A DNA stretch of 14,666 nucleotides from Solimonas_A sp035476855 (GTDB lineage Bacteria > Pseudomonadota > Gammaproteobacteria > Nevskiales > Nevskiaceae). The notes under the pieces are model-generated. The model was not told where the DNA came from. It searched no databases and was given only the letters and a program-made list of their open reading frames with translations. The stretch is from NCBI GenBank assembly GCA_035476855.1, contig DATILC010000399.1:1-14666 (forward strand). Reading direction: 5' to 3'. This document shows, piece after piece, positions 6,897 through 13,380 of the stretch (positions within the stretch are counted from its first letter, which is position 1; each line of letters opens with the position of its first letter). Position numbers and translations under genes: made by a program.

Positions 6897-6911
6897 GAAC
6901 TGTAACGTTCA
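6896..6911. promoter_or_regulatory. Candidate TetR operator
   Basis: TGAAC (6896-6900) and GTTCA (6907-6911) form a perfect inverted repeat with a six-base spacer, between the divergent regulator and pump genes. The site overlaps the predicted start of the emrA promoter and is five bases from a GATAAT box reading toward the regulator (6921-6916, minus strand). Size and position fit a TetR-family operator controlling both directions. Confidence 0.45.
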
Positions 6912-6974
6912 GTACATTATCAGCAAGATCTGCGGTCCACAACCCGGGTCAACAAGTTTCGAGGAACCCGAACC

Positions 6975-8045
6975 ATGACAGCCGAAAAACGCCAGGGACT
7001 GCGCCTGGTCATCCTGGGCCTCCTGCTGGTTGCCGGCCTGGGCCTGGGCGCGCGCTGGTGGCTGCACGGCCGCTACATCGAGTCCACCGACAACGCCTAC
7101 GTGCGCGCCGACATCACCGCGATCACCTCGCGCATCAGCGGCGAGATCGTCGAGGTCGCGGTGCGCAACAACCAGGCGGTGAAGAAGGGCGAGCTGCTGG
7201 CGCGCATCGATCCGCGCGACTACGAGGCCAAGGTCGAGAACGCCCGCGCCGCCGTGGCGATGCGCGAAGCCTCGCTGAAGGCCAACGTCGAACAGAAGAG
7301 CTACCAGGCCGCGATGATCCGCGAGGCCGAGGCCAATGCCGTCGCCACCGTCGCCGACCGCCAGCGCCTGGAGAAGGACTGGCAGCGCGCCGATCGACTG
7401 GTCAAGGAAGGCGTCGCCAACCAGGCACGCCTGGACACCGCCAGCGCCGCCTACAAGTCGGGTGCGGCGCAGGTCGAGCGCGCCCAGGCCGGCGTGGCCG
7501 CGGCACGGCAGCAGTCGGCGACGATCGACGCCGACCGCGCCCGCCAGCAGGCGGAACTCGAGGCCGCCCGCGCGATGCTGAAGCTGGCCGAGATCGACTA
7601 CAGCGCCACCGAGTTGCGCGCGCCGGTCGACGGCGTGGTCGGCGACCTCGCCGCCCGCGTCGGCGAGCGCGTCAACGCCGGCCTGCGCCTGCTGTCGCTG
7701 GTGCCGCTGCAGGCGGTGTTCGTCGAGGCCAACTTCAAGGAAACCCAGCTGACCCAGATCCGCGTCGGCCAGCAGGCCGAGATCGAGGTCGACGCCTACC
7801 CCGGCAATCCGCTGCAGGCGCGCATCGACAGCGTCTCGCCGGCCAGCGGCGCCGAGTTCGCACTGCTGCCGCCGGACAATGCCACCGGCAACTTCAACAA
7901 GATCGTGCAGCGCGTGCCGGTGAAGCTGGTGTTCGACGACCCCGGCGCGCTCAACGGCCTGCTGCGTCCCGGCATGTCGGTGGAAGTGTCGATCGACACC
8001 CGTACCGGCGGCGACGGCGTGAACACCGCCAGCACCACGGAATAG
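6975..8045 (+). CDS. emrA: HlyD/EmrA-family membrane fusion (adaptor) protein
   Basis: This 356-residue periplasmic adaptor links an inner-membrane pump to the TolC channel. A single membrane anchor (about residues 9-29, LRLVILGLLLVAGLGLGARWW) is followed by YIESTDNAYVRADI, the EmrA-type start of the first half of the barrel-sandwich (lipoyl-like) domain (about 45-80, including GEIVEVAVRNNQAVKKGELL). A long Ala/Glu/Gln-rich coiled-coil hairpin covers about residues 82-205. The second lipoyl half (ELRAPVDGVVGDLAARVGERV) and a beta-barrel domain (VFVEANFKETQLTQIRVGQ to LLRPGMSVEVSID) complete it. ATG 6975 follows GAGGAA. The gene is 13 bases upstream of the emrB-like pump gene and forms an operon with it. 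Length and domain order are complete. Confidence 0.9.
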   Translation: MTAEKRQGLRLVILGLLLVAGLGLGARWWLHGRYIESTDNAYVRADITAITSRISGEIVEVAVRNNQAVKKGELLARIDPRDYEAKVENARAAVAMREASLKANVEQKSYQAAMIREAEANAVATVADRQRLEKDWQRADRLVKEGVANQARLDTASAAYKSGAAQVERAQAGVAAARQQSATIDADRARQQAELEAARAMLKLAEIDYSATELRAPVDGVVGDLAARVGERVNAGLRLLSLVPLQAVFVEANFKETQLTQIRVGQQAEIEVDAYPGNPLQARIDSVSPASGAEFALLPPDNATGNFNKIVQRVPVKLVFDDPGALNGLLRPGMSVEVSIDTRTGGDGVNTASTTE

Positions 8046-8058
8046 CGGCGGCCCCGCG

Positions 8059-9639
8059 ATGAACGCCAGCGCCAGCGCCAGCGCCCTGCCCGCCGCGCCT
8101 TCGGCGTTGCCGGCGCGCGCCTGGATCGGCTTCGTCGCGATGGTGTTCGGCAACTTCATGGCGATCCTGGATATCCAGATCGTCGCCAGCTCGCTCAACC
8201 AGATCCAGGCCGGCCTCTCCGCCAGCGCCGAGGAACTGACCTGGGTGCAGACCAGCTACCTGATCGCCGAGGTGATCGCGATCCCGCTGTCGGGCTACCT
8301 GTCGCGGCTGCTGTCGACGCGCATCTACTTCACGATCAGCGCGATCGGCTTCACCCTGGCCTCGCTGGCCTGCGCCTTCGCCTGGAACATCGAGTCGATG
8401 GTGGTGTTCCGCGCGCTGCAGGGCTTCCTCGGCGGCGGCATGATCCCGACCACCTTCGCCGCGATGTTCATGGTGTTCCCGCCGGAGAAGCGCACCGTGC
8501 CGCTGGTGTCGCTGGGCCTGGTGTCGACACTGGCGCCGGCGCTGGGCCCGACCATCGGCGGCTATCTCACCGCCGCCTTTTCCTGGCACTGGCTGTTCCT
8601 GATCAACCTGCTTCCGGGCCTGCTGGTGGCCTTCGCGGTGTGGAACCTGGTGCACATCGACAAGCCGGACTGGTCGCTGGCACGGCGCATCGACTTCATC
8701 GGCCTGGGGCTGATGGCGCTGTTCCTCGGCAGCCTCGAATACGTGCTCGACGAGGGCCCGCGCCACGACTGGCTGGAAGACGCCACCGTGCGGCCGCTGG
8801 CCTTCGTCGCGGTGATCACCGGCGCGGCGTTCTTCTGGCGCTCGCTGACCCACCACGAACCGATCGTCGACCTGCGCGTGTTCCGCAACCGCAACTTCGC
8901 CGCCGGCAGCGTCGTCGCCTTCGTCGTCGGCGTGATGCTCTACGGCATCGTCTACCTGGTGCCGCTGTTCTTCGGCACGGTGCGCGGCTACAGCTCGCTG
9001 CAGATCGGCCACGTGATGATGGTCACCGGCATCGCCATGTTCCTCAGCGCGCCGCTGGCCGGGCAGGCGCAGAAGCGCCTGGACCTGCGCCTGATGCTGG
9101 CCTACGGCCTGGCCGCGGTATCGCTGGGCACCTTCATCAACGCCAACCTGACCGCGCAATCCAGTCTCGACCAGTTCTTCTGGCCGCAGATCCTGCGCGG
9201 CCACGGCTTCATGTTCTGCATGGTGTCGATGACCGGCCTGGCGCTGGGCACGCTGCGGCCGGAGGAAATGAAGAACGGCAGCGGCCTGTTCAATCTGATG
9301 CGCAACCTCGGCGGCGCCCTCGGCCTGGCGGTGATCAACACGCTGCTGTCGCGGCTCAACTCGATGCACTGGTCGCACCTGGCCGAGACCGTGAACCTGT
9401 CACGCACGCCGGTGCGCGAGGCCGCGATGGCCGCCACCGGCGCGCTGTCGCCGGCACTGGGCACCGATGCGCAGCCAGCGGCGATCGGCCTGTTCGCGCA
9501 GCGTGTCGCACAGCAGGCACTGGTGATGAGCTTCAACGACCTGCTGCTGATCATGGCACTGCTGGTCGCCAGCCTGGCCTTCCTGCTGCCGCTGATCGAC
9601 AAGCCGCAGGCCGAACCCGGCAGCGCGGCCGCGCATTAG
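8059..9639 (+). CDS. emrB: DHA2-family MFS multidrug transporter, EmrB/QacA type
   Basis: This 526-residue inner-membrane proton antiporter should have 14 membrane helices. Landmarks are the first helix ending in LDIQIVASSLNQIQ with Asp38, WVQTSYLIAEVIAIPLSGYL (helix 2, residues 62-81), a degenerate motif A (LSRLLSTRIYF), RALQGFLGGGMIP (118-130), the antiporter motif C LAPALGPTIGG (158-168), and WHWLFLINLLPG (177-188). It exports hydrophobic drugs or other toxic compounds, here presumably through the adjacent EmrA-like adaptor and the TolC-family channel. The specific substrate cannot be told. The ribosome binding site is weak, so translation may depend on the emrA-like gene 13 bases upstream. 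Its TAG stop overlaps the TAA stop of the convergent cytochrome gene by four bases. Confidence 0.92.
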   Translation: MNASASASALPAAPSALPARAWIGFVAMVFGNFMAILDIQIVASSLNQIQAGLSASAEELTWVQTSYLIAEVIAIPLSGYLSRLLSTRIYFTISAIGFTLASLACAFAWNIESMVVFRALQGFLGGGMIPTTFAAMFMVFPPEKRTVPLVSLGLVSTLAPALGPTIGGYLTAAFSWHWLFLINLLPGLLVAFAVWNLVHIDKPDWSLARRIDFIGLGLMALFLGSLEYVLDEGPRHDWLEDATVRPLAFVAVITGAAFFWRSLTHHEPIVDLRVFRNRNFAAGSVVAFVVGVMLYGIVYLVPLFFGTVRGYSSLQIGHVMMVTGIAMFLSAPLAGQAQKRLDLRLMLAYGLAAVSLGTFINANLTAQSSLDQFFWPQILRGHGFMFCMVSMTGLALGTLRPEEMKNGSGLFNLMRNLGGALGLAVINTLLSRLNSMHWSHLAETVNLSRTPVREAAMAATGALSPALGTDAQPAAIGLFAQRVAQQALVMSFNDLLLIMALLVASLAFLLPLIDKPQAEPGSAAAH

Positions 9640-10097
9640 GGCAGCAGCGTACCCTCGCCCGGCCCCGGCGCACCGTCGGCAATCCACTGCCGGATTGCCG
9701 CGATCAGATCCGGCGACAGCGGCGCCCCGCCCTGCGGCATGCGCGCGCCCACCGCCTGGCTACCCTCCAGCTTGTGGACCAGATAGCTGTCGTCCGGATT
9801 GCCGGGCTGCACGCGGAAGCGCAGCGGGAATTCGGCGGCACGCACGCCCACCAGGTTGTCGTGGCTGGTCTGCGCATCGTCCAGGCCCATGGCGCCGCTG
9901 GGATTGTTGCCGGCATGGCAGCTGATGCAGTGCCGGTCGAACACCTGGGTCTGGATCGACTCGATGCGGGGCTGCGGCAAGTCCACGCCACCGCCGGCGT
10001 CGCCCGGCAGATCACCGCCTTCATAGTCGCCGCCGCAGGCCGGCAGCAGCAGGGCGGCCAGCATCGCCGTCAGCCCGCGTGTGCGCGAAATGTTCAT
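9636..10097 (-). CDS. Monohaem c-type cytochrome lipoprotein
   Basis: This 153-residue envelope protein begins MNISRTRGLTAMLAALLLPAC, a signal sequence ending in a lipobox LPAC with Cys21 as the lipidated residue. A Gly/Asp-rich linker precedes a small haem domain: CISCH (Cys57, Cys60, His61) for covalent haem attachment, and Met120 in GARMPQGGAPLS as the likely sixth ligand. LSPDLIAAIRQWIADGAP forms the usual C-terminal helix. The arrangement, including the long insert between CxxCH and Met, resembles the small cytochrome domains found in PSCyt1/DUF1549-type and related proteins. ATG 10097 follows AAGGGAG; an upstream ATG at 10139 would spoil the signal peptide. It is a lone gene; no oxidase or dehydrogenase partner is in view, so its electron donor and acceptor are unknown. 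Its upstream region is occupied by a MITE-like element. Confidence 0.82.
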   Translation of the reverse strand: MNISRTRGLTAMLAALLLPACGGDYEGGDLPGDAGGGVDLPQPRIESIQTQVFDRHCISCHAGNNPSGAMGLDDAQTSHDNLVGVRAAEFPLRFRVQPGNPDDSYLVHKLEGSQAVGARMPQGGAPLSPDLIAAIRQWIADGAPGPGEGTLLP

Positions 10098-10111
10098 GCT
10101 GGCCGCTCCCT

Positions 10112-10402
10112 TAGGACCTGTTAACGCTACCGCAATCACTGCGACGGAGGCCGCCTGGGCGCAGGGCTATGCCCCGAGGCGCGCCGTGTACTCGACGTAC
10201 ATCAGCGACTCGGGGCGCCGCCATGCGCCCAGGCGGCCCCGCCCTCCGGGTGCCCCCGTCTTCGCCTGGAGGCGCCTACTGTTGGTGCGGCCATGCTGTG
10301 TTACTCGTCGGTTACTTGGAACCACCAAGCGTCCTCCTCGCGCCTTGCCTGGCCGCAAATACGGGGGCATCGCAGCGACTGCGGTAGCGTTAACAGGTCC
10401 TA
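10112..10402. mobile_element. MITE-like 291-bp element with about 35-bp terminal inverted repeats
   Basis: The ends at 10112-10146 and 10368-10402 are inverted copies matching at 32 of 35 positions, the outermost 23 perfectly (starting TAGGACCTGTTAACG). Inside are two further nested hairpins. The first has arms at 10149-10163 and 10224-10238 (perfect, 15 bp) and inner arms GCCCCGAG (10171-10178) and CTCGGGGC (10209-10216). The second has TGCGGCCA (10286-10293) with TGGCCGCA (10350-10357), and inside it CTTGG/CCAAG around a five-base loop. The folded strand would be a closed stem with two branches. No transposase or convincing reading frame lies inside. It fills most of the 397-base gap between the cytochrome and thioesterase genes. 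Clear target-site duplication was not found. Confidence 0.75.
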
Positions 10403-10494
10403 GCCCATGTCCTTCGCGTTGCCGTTTTACGCCTGCCGCCGCTGGCTGTCATCCGCCCTGCACCGCTAGGATTCAGGCCCGGAACGAGACCACG

Positions 10495-11007
10495 ATGAGC
10501 CAAACCCCCGCCCTGCCTGCCCGCCCCGTATCCCTGTCCGCCGTGCGCGAGCAGGTCTACATGGTGTTCCCCAACGACCTCAATGCGAACGACACCGTCT
10601 TCGGCGGCCTGATCATGGCGCAGATGGACCGCTTCGCCGCGGTGGTGGCCGATCGCCATGCCGGCGGCGTCTGCGTCACCGCCAGCGTCGATGCCGTGCA
10701 CTTCGTGGCGCCGGCGCGACGCGGCGACGTGCTGATCTTCAACGCCTCGGTCAACCGCGCCTGGACGACGTCGATGGAAGTCGGCGTCAAGGTCGATGCG
10801 CAGAGCTACGACGGCAGCAACCGCCGCCACATCCTTTCCGCCTACCTGACCTTCGTCGCGCTCGACAGCGCCGGCAAGCCGCGGCCGGTGGCGCCGGTGC
10901 TGGCCGAAACCGAAGTGGAACAGCGCCGCTGGTGCGAGGCGCAGCTGCGGCGCGAGAGCCGCCTGCAGCATGCCGAGCGCATCCGCGAACTGCGCGGACA
11001 CGACTAG
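10495..11007 (+). CDS. Acyl-CoA thioesterase (hotdog fold, YciA/ACOT type)
   Basis: This 170-residue single hotdog-domain enzyme should hydrolyse acyl-CoA to free acid and CoA in the cytoplasm. The family signature is visible at residues 27-45: NDLNANDTVFGGLIMAQMD, equivalent to the N..GD.FGG..M..MD segment of YciA and ACOT enzymes, where the Asp (here Asp33) is catalytic. VTASVDAVHFVAPARRGDVL (61-80) and SAYLTFVALDSAGKPRP are further hotdog landmarks. The highly charged tail (EQRRWCEAQLRRESRLQHAERIRE) is probably helical. ATG 10495 is preceded by GGAACGAGA; homology starts soon after, and upstream in-frame sequence is inside the MITE-like element and is not coding. The TAG stop falls on the first bases of the short palindromic element at 11005. 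Chain-length preference cannot be read from sequence. Confidence 0.87.
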   Translation: MSQTPALPARPVSLSAVREQVYMVFPNDLNANDTVFGGLIMAQMDRFAAVVADRHAGGVCVTASVDAVHFVAPARRGDVLIFNASVNRAWTTSMEVGVKVDAQSYDGSNRRHILSAYLTFVALDSAGKPRPVAPVLAETEVEQRRWCEAQLRRESRLQHAERIRELRGHD

Positions 11008-11061
11008 GGCCTGTTAACGCTACCGCGGTCGCAGCGATCGCGGTAGCGTTAACAGGCCCTA
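11005..11061. repeat. 57-bp short palindromic form of the MITE-like element
   Basis: Perfect 23-base inverted arms at 11005-11027 and 11039-11061 (starting TAGGGCCTGTTAACG) enclose an 11-base loop. The arms match the ends of the 291-bp element except at two positions, so this looks like the same element with its centre deleted. It sits between the convergent thioesterase and HD-domain genes, where the hairpin could end transcription from both sides. The TAG at its left edge is the thioesterase stop codon. Confidence 0.75.
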
Positions 11062-11077
11062 AGCCGCAGCAACCGCC

Positions 11078-12139
11078 TCAGGTCGGAACGTAGCTGGCGG
11101 GGTCGACCGGCTCGAGCAGCGGTGGCGGGCGGCCGCGGCGCGGGCGGCGCAGCACCAGGTGCTCGCGCGGATGTTCCTGCTCCAAGCGGATGCCGAGGAT
11201 CTGCCGCAGCACGTGCGCGTTGATCGCGCGCGGCCGGCGGCGCAGCAGCGAGAAGTTGTCCGACTCGATCACCGCGCGCACGAAGCCGATGTGCTCCTGG
11301 ATTGCTTCGACGTAGGGATTGCGGCCCTTGAAGTAATCGGACATGTGGCGGTAGACGCCGCCGAAGTAGCCATCGAGGCGTTCATCGAACAGCTTGCGCG
11401 AAAACTCCGGCGTCTTGCGGATCAGCTCCTCCGGCGAGGTGTAGATCGGCTGCGGGCCACCGGGAATGGGGCTGCCGGCAAGGCCGCAGCTCTTGAACTC
11501 GTGGTAGAGGAAGTGCAGGCACTTCTCCAGGTAGCAGCGGTCGGCCATCTGCGCCAGCACGTCGGCGGTGCCGAGCATGAAGCCGAGCATGCGGTCGCGT
11601 GCATGCGCCACCTGGATGCGGTCGAGCTCGACCTCGTAGCCGGTGAAGTGCACCAGCTCGCGCGCCAGCCCGGCCTCGCGGCCGAAACCGATGGTCGGCA
11701 GGTACTCGGCAAGGAAGTCGCCGCTGCGGCGCACGTGGTACAGGGTGAACTCGGCACCGTTCTGGTACTGCGTCTCCTCGGTGCGGCGGATGTAGCCGGC
11801 ATCGTGGAACAGGGCGCAGATCACTCCCAGGCGCAGGCGCTTCTCGCCCAGGCGCCGCGCCGCCGGCACCGCGCGCTCATGGCCGCTGACCAGCCGCGCC
11901 ATCGCCAGCGTGCAATCGAGGCTGTGCAGGGCGTCGTGGTACCAGGTGTCGTTGCCGTGGAAGCCGGGCAGCACGCCGGCATAGAGGCGGGTAAAGGTGT
12001 CGAAGGCATGCCGCACCGGCGCCAGGTCGGCAGCAGGATGCAGATCCGCGATGATGCGGCAGACCTCCTGCTCGACGATCCGCGGATCCGCCAGGTGGAC
12101 GGTATCGGTTACGTCGTACTCGCTGCGTCGCTCGCGCAT
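11078..12139 (-). CDS. HD-domain metal-dependent phosphohydrolase (PDE-like)
   Basis: This 353-residue cytoplasmic protein has an HD-type metal site: NDTWYHDALHSLDCT (His68, His72), ALFHDAGYIRR with the HD pair His112-Asp113, and GTADVLAQMADR with Asp193. The spacing and the W-Y-H....H..D pattern recall the catalytic core of eukaryote-type cyclic nucleotide phosphodiesterases more than HD-GYP or SpoT/RelA hydrolases; this is recognition by eye. The C-terminal third (GYFGGVYRHMSDYFKGRNPYVEA onwards) is helical and ends in a Pro/Arg-rich tail. No signal peptide or sensory domain is seen. ATG 12139 is chosen; an ATG at 12169 would add ten residues, and neither has a strong ribosome binding site. 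It lies 86 bases after the proline iminopeptidase gene on the same strand and may share its transcript. The substrate is unknown. Confidence 0.8.
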   Translation of the reverse strand: MRERRSEYDVTDTVHLADPRIVEQEVCRIIADLHPAADLAPVRHAFDTFTRLYAGVLPGFHGNDTWYHDALHSLDCTLAMARLVSGHERAVPAARRLGEKRLRLGVICALFHDAGYIRRTEETQYQNGAEFTLYHVRRSGDFLAEYLPTIGFGREAGLARELVHFTGYEVELDRIQVAHARDRMLGFMLGTADVLAQMADRCYLEKCLHFLYHEFKSCGLAGSPIPGGPQPIYTSPEELIRKTPEFSRKLFDERLDGYFGGVYRHMSDYFKGRNPYVEAIQEHIGFVRAVIESDNFSLLRRRPRAINAHVLRQILGIRLEQEHPREHLVLRRPRRGRPPPLLEPVDPASYVPT

Positions 12140-12225
12140 CGCGTGCCCCCGCCGGTCACCCGGCTGCATCCCCGGGGCCCATCATAGCGCTGCCCGGGGA
12201 TGCCGGCGTGGCGGCCGGGTGCCGT

Positions 12226-13170
12226 CTATCGCGCGAAGCGGTCCGTCGCCTCGAGCAGGCGCGACAGGATGCCCGGCTCGCTGGCGGCATGGCCGGCGTC
12301 GGCGACGATCTGCAGTTCCGACTCCGGCCAGGCGCGGTGCAGGTCCCAGGCCGAGCGCAGCGGGCAGACCACGTCGTAGCGGCCCTGCACGATCACCGCC
12401 GGGATATGGCGGATGCGCTGCACGTTTTCCAGCAGCCAGTTGTCGCTGTCGAAGAAGCCGCCATTGACGAAGTAATGGCACTCGATGCGGGCAAAGGCCT
12501 CGGCGAAGCGATCCTCGCCGAAACGCGCCACCAGGTCGGTGGACGGGAACAGCTTGCTGGCCGAACCCTCCCAGATGCTCCAGGCGCGGGCGGCAGCGCG
12601 GCGCACGGCCGGCTCGGCGCTGGTCAGGCGACGGTAATAGGCATTGAGGAAATCGCCGCGCTCGGCCTCGGGGATGGCATCGCGGTAATCCTCCCAGCTG
12701 TCCGGGTAGATCCAGCTGGCGCCGTCCTGGTAGAACCAGTCGATCTCGGCGCGGCGCAGCAGGAAGATGCCGCGCAGCACCAATTCGGAGCAGCGCTGCG
12801 GATGCGTCTCGGCATAGGCCAGCGCCAGCGTCGAGCCCCAGGAGCCGCCGAACACCAGCCAGCGCTCGATACCCAGGGTCTCGCGGATCTTCTCCATGTC
12901 CGCCACCAGGTCCCAGGTGGTGTTCTCGCGCAGCTCGGCATGCGGCGTCGAGCGGCCGCAGCCACGCTGGTCGAACAGCACGATGCGATACTTGCGCGGA
13001 TCGAAGAACTGGCGATGCCAGGCCTCGCAGCCGCCACCGGGGCCGCCGTGCACGAAGATCGCCGGCTTGCCCTGCGGATTGCCGCACTCTTCCACGTGGA
13101 TCTCGTGCAGCGCGGAAACGCGCAGCCGCTGTGTGCGATAGGGTTCGAGATGCGGGTAGGGCTGCGTCAT
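12226..13170 (-). CDS. pip: Proline iminopeptidase (peptidase family S33)
   Basis: This 314-residue alpha/beta hydrolase removes N-terminal proline from peptides in the cytoplasm. Catalytic residues are Ser110 in GGSWGSTLALAYA, Asp266 in GRYDVVCP and His294 in AGHAASEP. HGGPGGG (41-47) is the oxyanion loop, DQRGCGRSTPH (67-77) is the family's signature strand-turn, and Glu201 (in IWEG) and Glu230 (in IECHYF) correspond to the residues that bind the free amino group of proline in the Serratia enzyme (numbers there: Ser113, Glu204, Glu232, Asp268, His296). Length and residue spacing match the family closely. ATG 13170 follows AGGAG at normal spacing. The upstream region to 13380 is shared with the divergent transglycosylase gene and contains an AT-rich island. 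Confidence 0.95.
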   Translation of the reverse strand: MTQPYPHLEPYRTQRLRVSALHEIHVEECGNPQGKPAIFVHGGPGGGCEAWHRQFFDPRKYRIVLFDQRGCGRSTPHAELRENTTWDLVADMEKIRETLGIERWLVFGGSWGSTLALAYAETHPQRCSELVLRGIFLLRRAEIDWFYQDGASWIYPDSWEDYRDAIPEAERGDFLNAYYRRLTSAEPAVRRAAARAWSIWEGSASKLFPSTDLVARFGEDRFAEAFARIECHYFVNGGFFDSDNWLLENVQRIRHIPAVIVQGRYDVVCPLRSAWDLHRAWPESELQIVADAGHAASEPGILSRLLEATDRFAR

Positions 13171-13380
13171 TGCCGGAAAGCTCCTCGCGGATTGTTACAA
13201 ATTATTAGCAAATATTGTTGCAGTGCGGTATATTTAAACAGACCTGCGGTGTCCGTGCGCGACGATACGGACTGATTTCCGCAGCCGCCTGCCGGTTTCG
13301 TCTTGGCGCACTCGGGGCGGCACACTAACATCGTCGTTAGAACCCGCGCAGCGCGCGCGGATCCAGGTGGCGTGGCAGCG
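13171..13380. promoter_or_regulatory. AT-rich divergent promoter region for pip and mltD-like gene
   Basis: These 210 bases include a strikingly AT-rich island (13190-13240) in otherwise GC-rich DNA. On the plus strand TTAGCA (13205-13210) and TATATT (13229-13234), 18 bases apart, make a plausible sigma-70 promoter reading toward the transglycosylase with a leader of about 140 bases. The leader contains CTAAC/GTTAG arms around ATCGTC (about 13326-13341). For pip, the minus strand offers a TAATAAT box but no good partner box. Confidence 0.4.

Noticed and set aside
3426..6905. A very long open frame (1159 codons) on the plus strand.
   Set aside because: It runs antisense to three well-supported genes (alpha/beta hydrolase, TolC channel, TetR) and across the gaps between them. 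Its translation is Arg/Gln/Ala/Gly-rich without domains, as expected for the shadow frame of GC-rich genes.
6909..9378. Long minus-strand open frames opposite the emrA-like and emrB-like genes.
   Set aside because: Low-complexity His/Ala/Gly/Arg-rich translations with no motif, opposite genes with clear family signatures.
10112..11061. Composite transposon carrying the thioesterase gene.
   Set aside because: No transposase and no clear target duplication; the bracketing is reported only as an observation.
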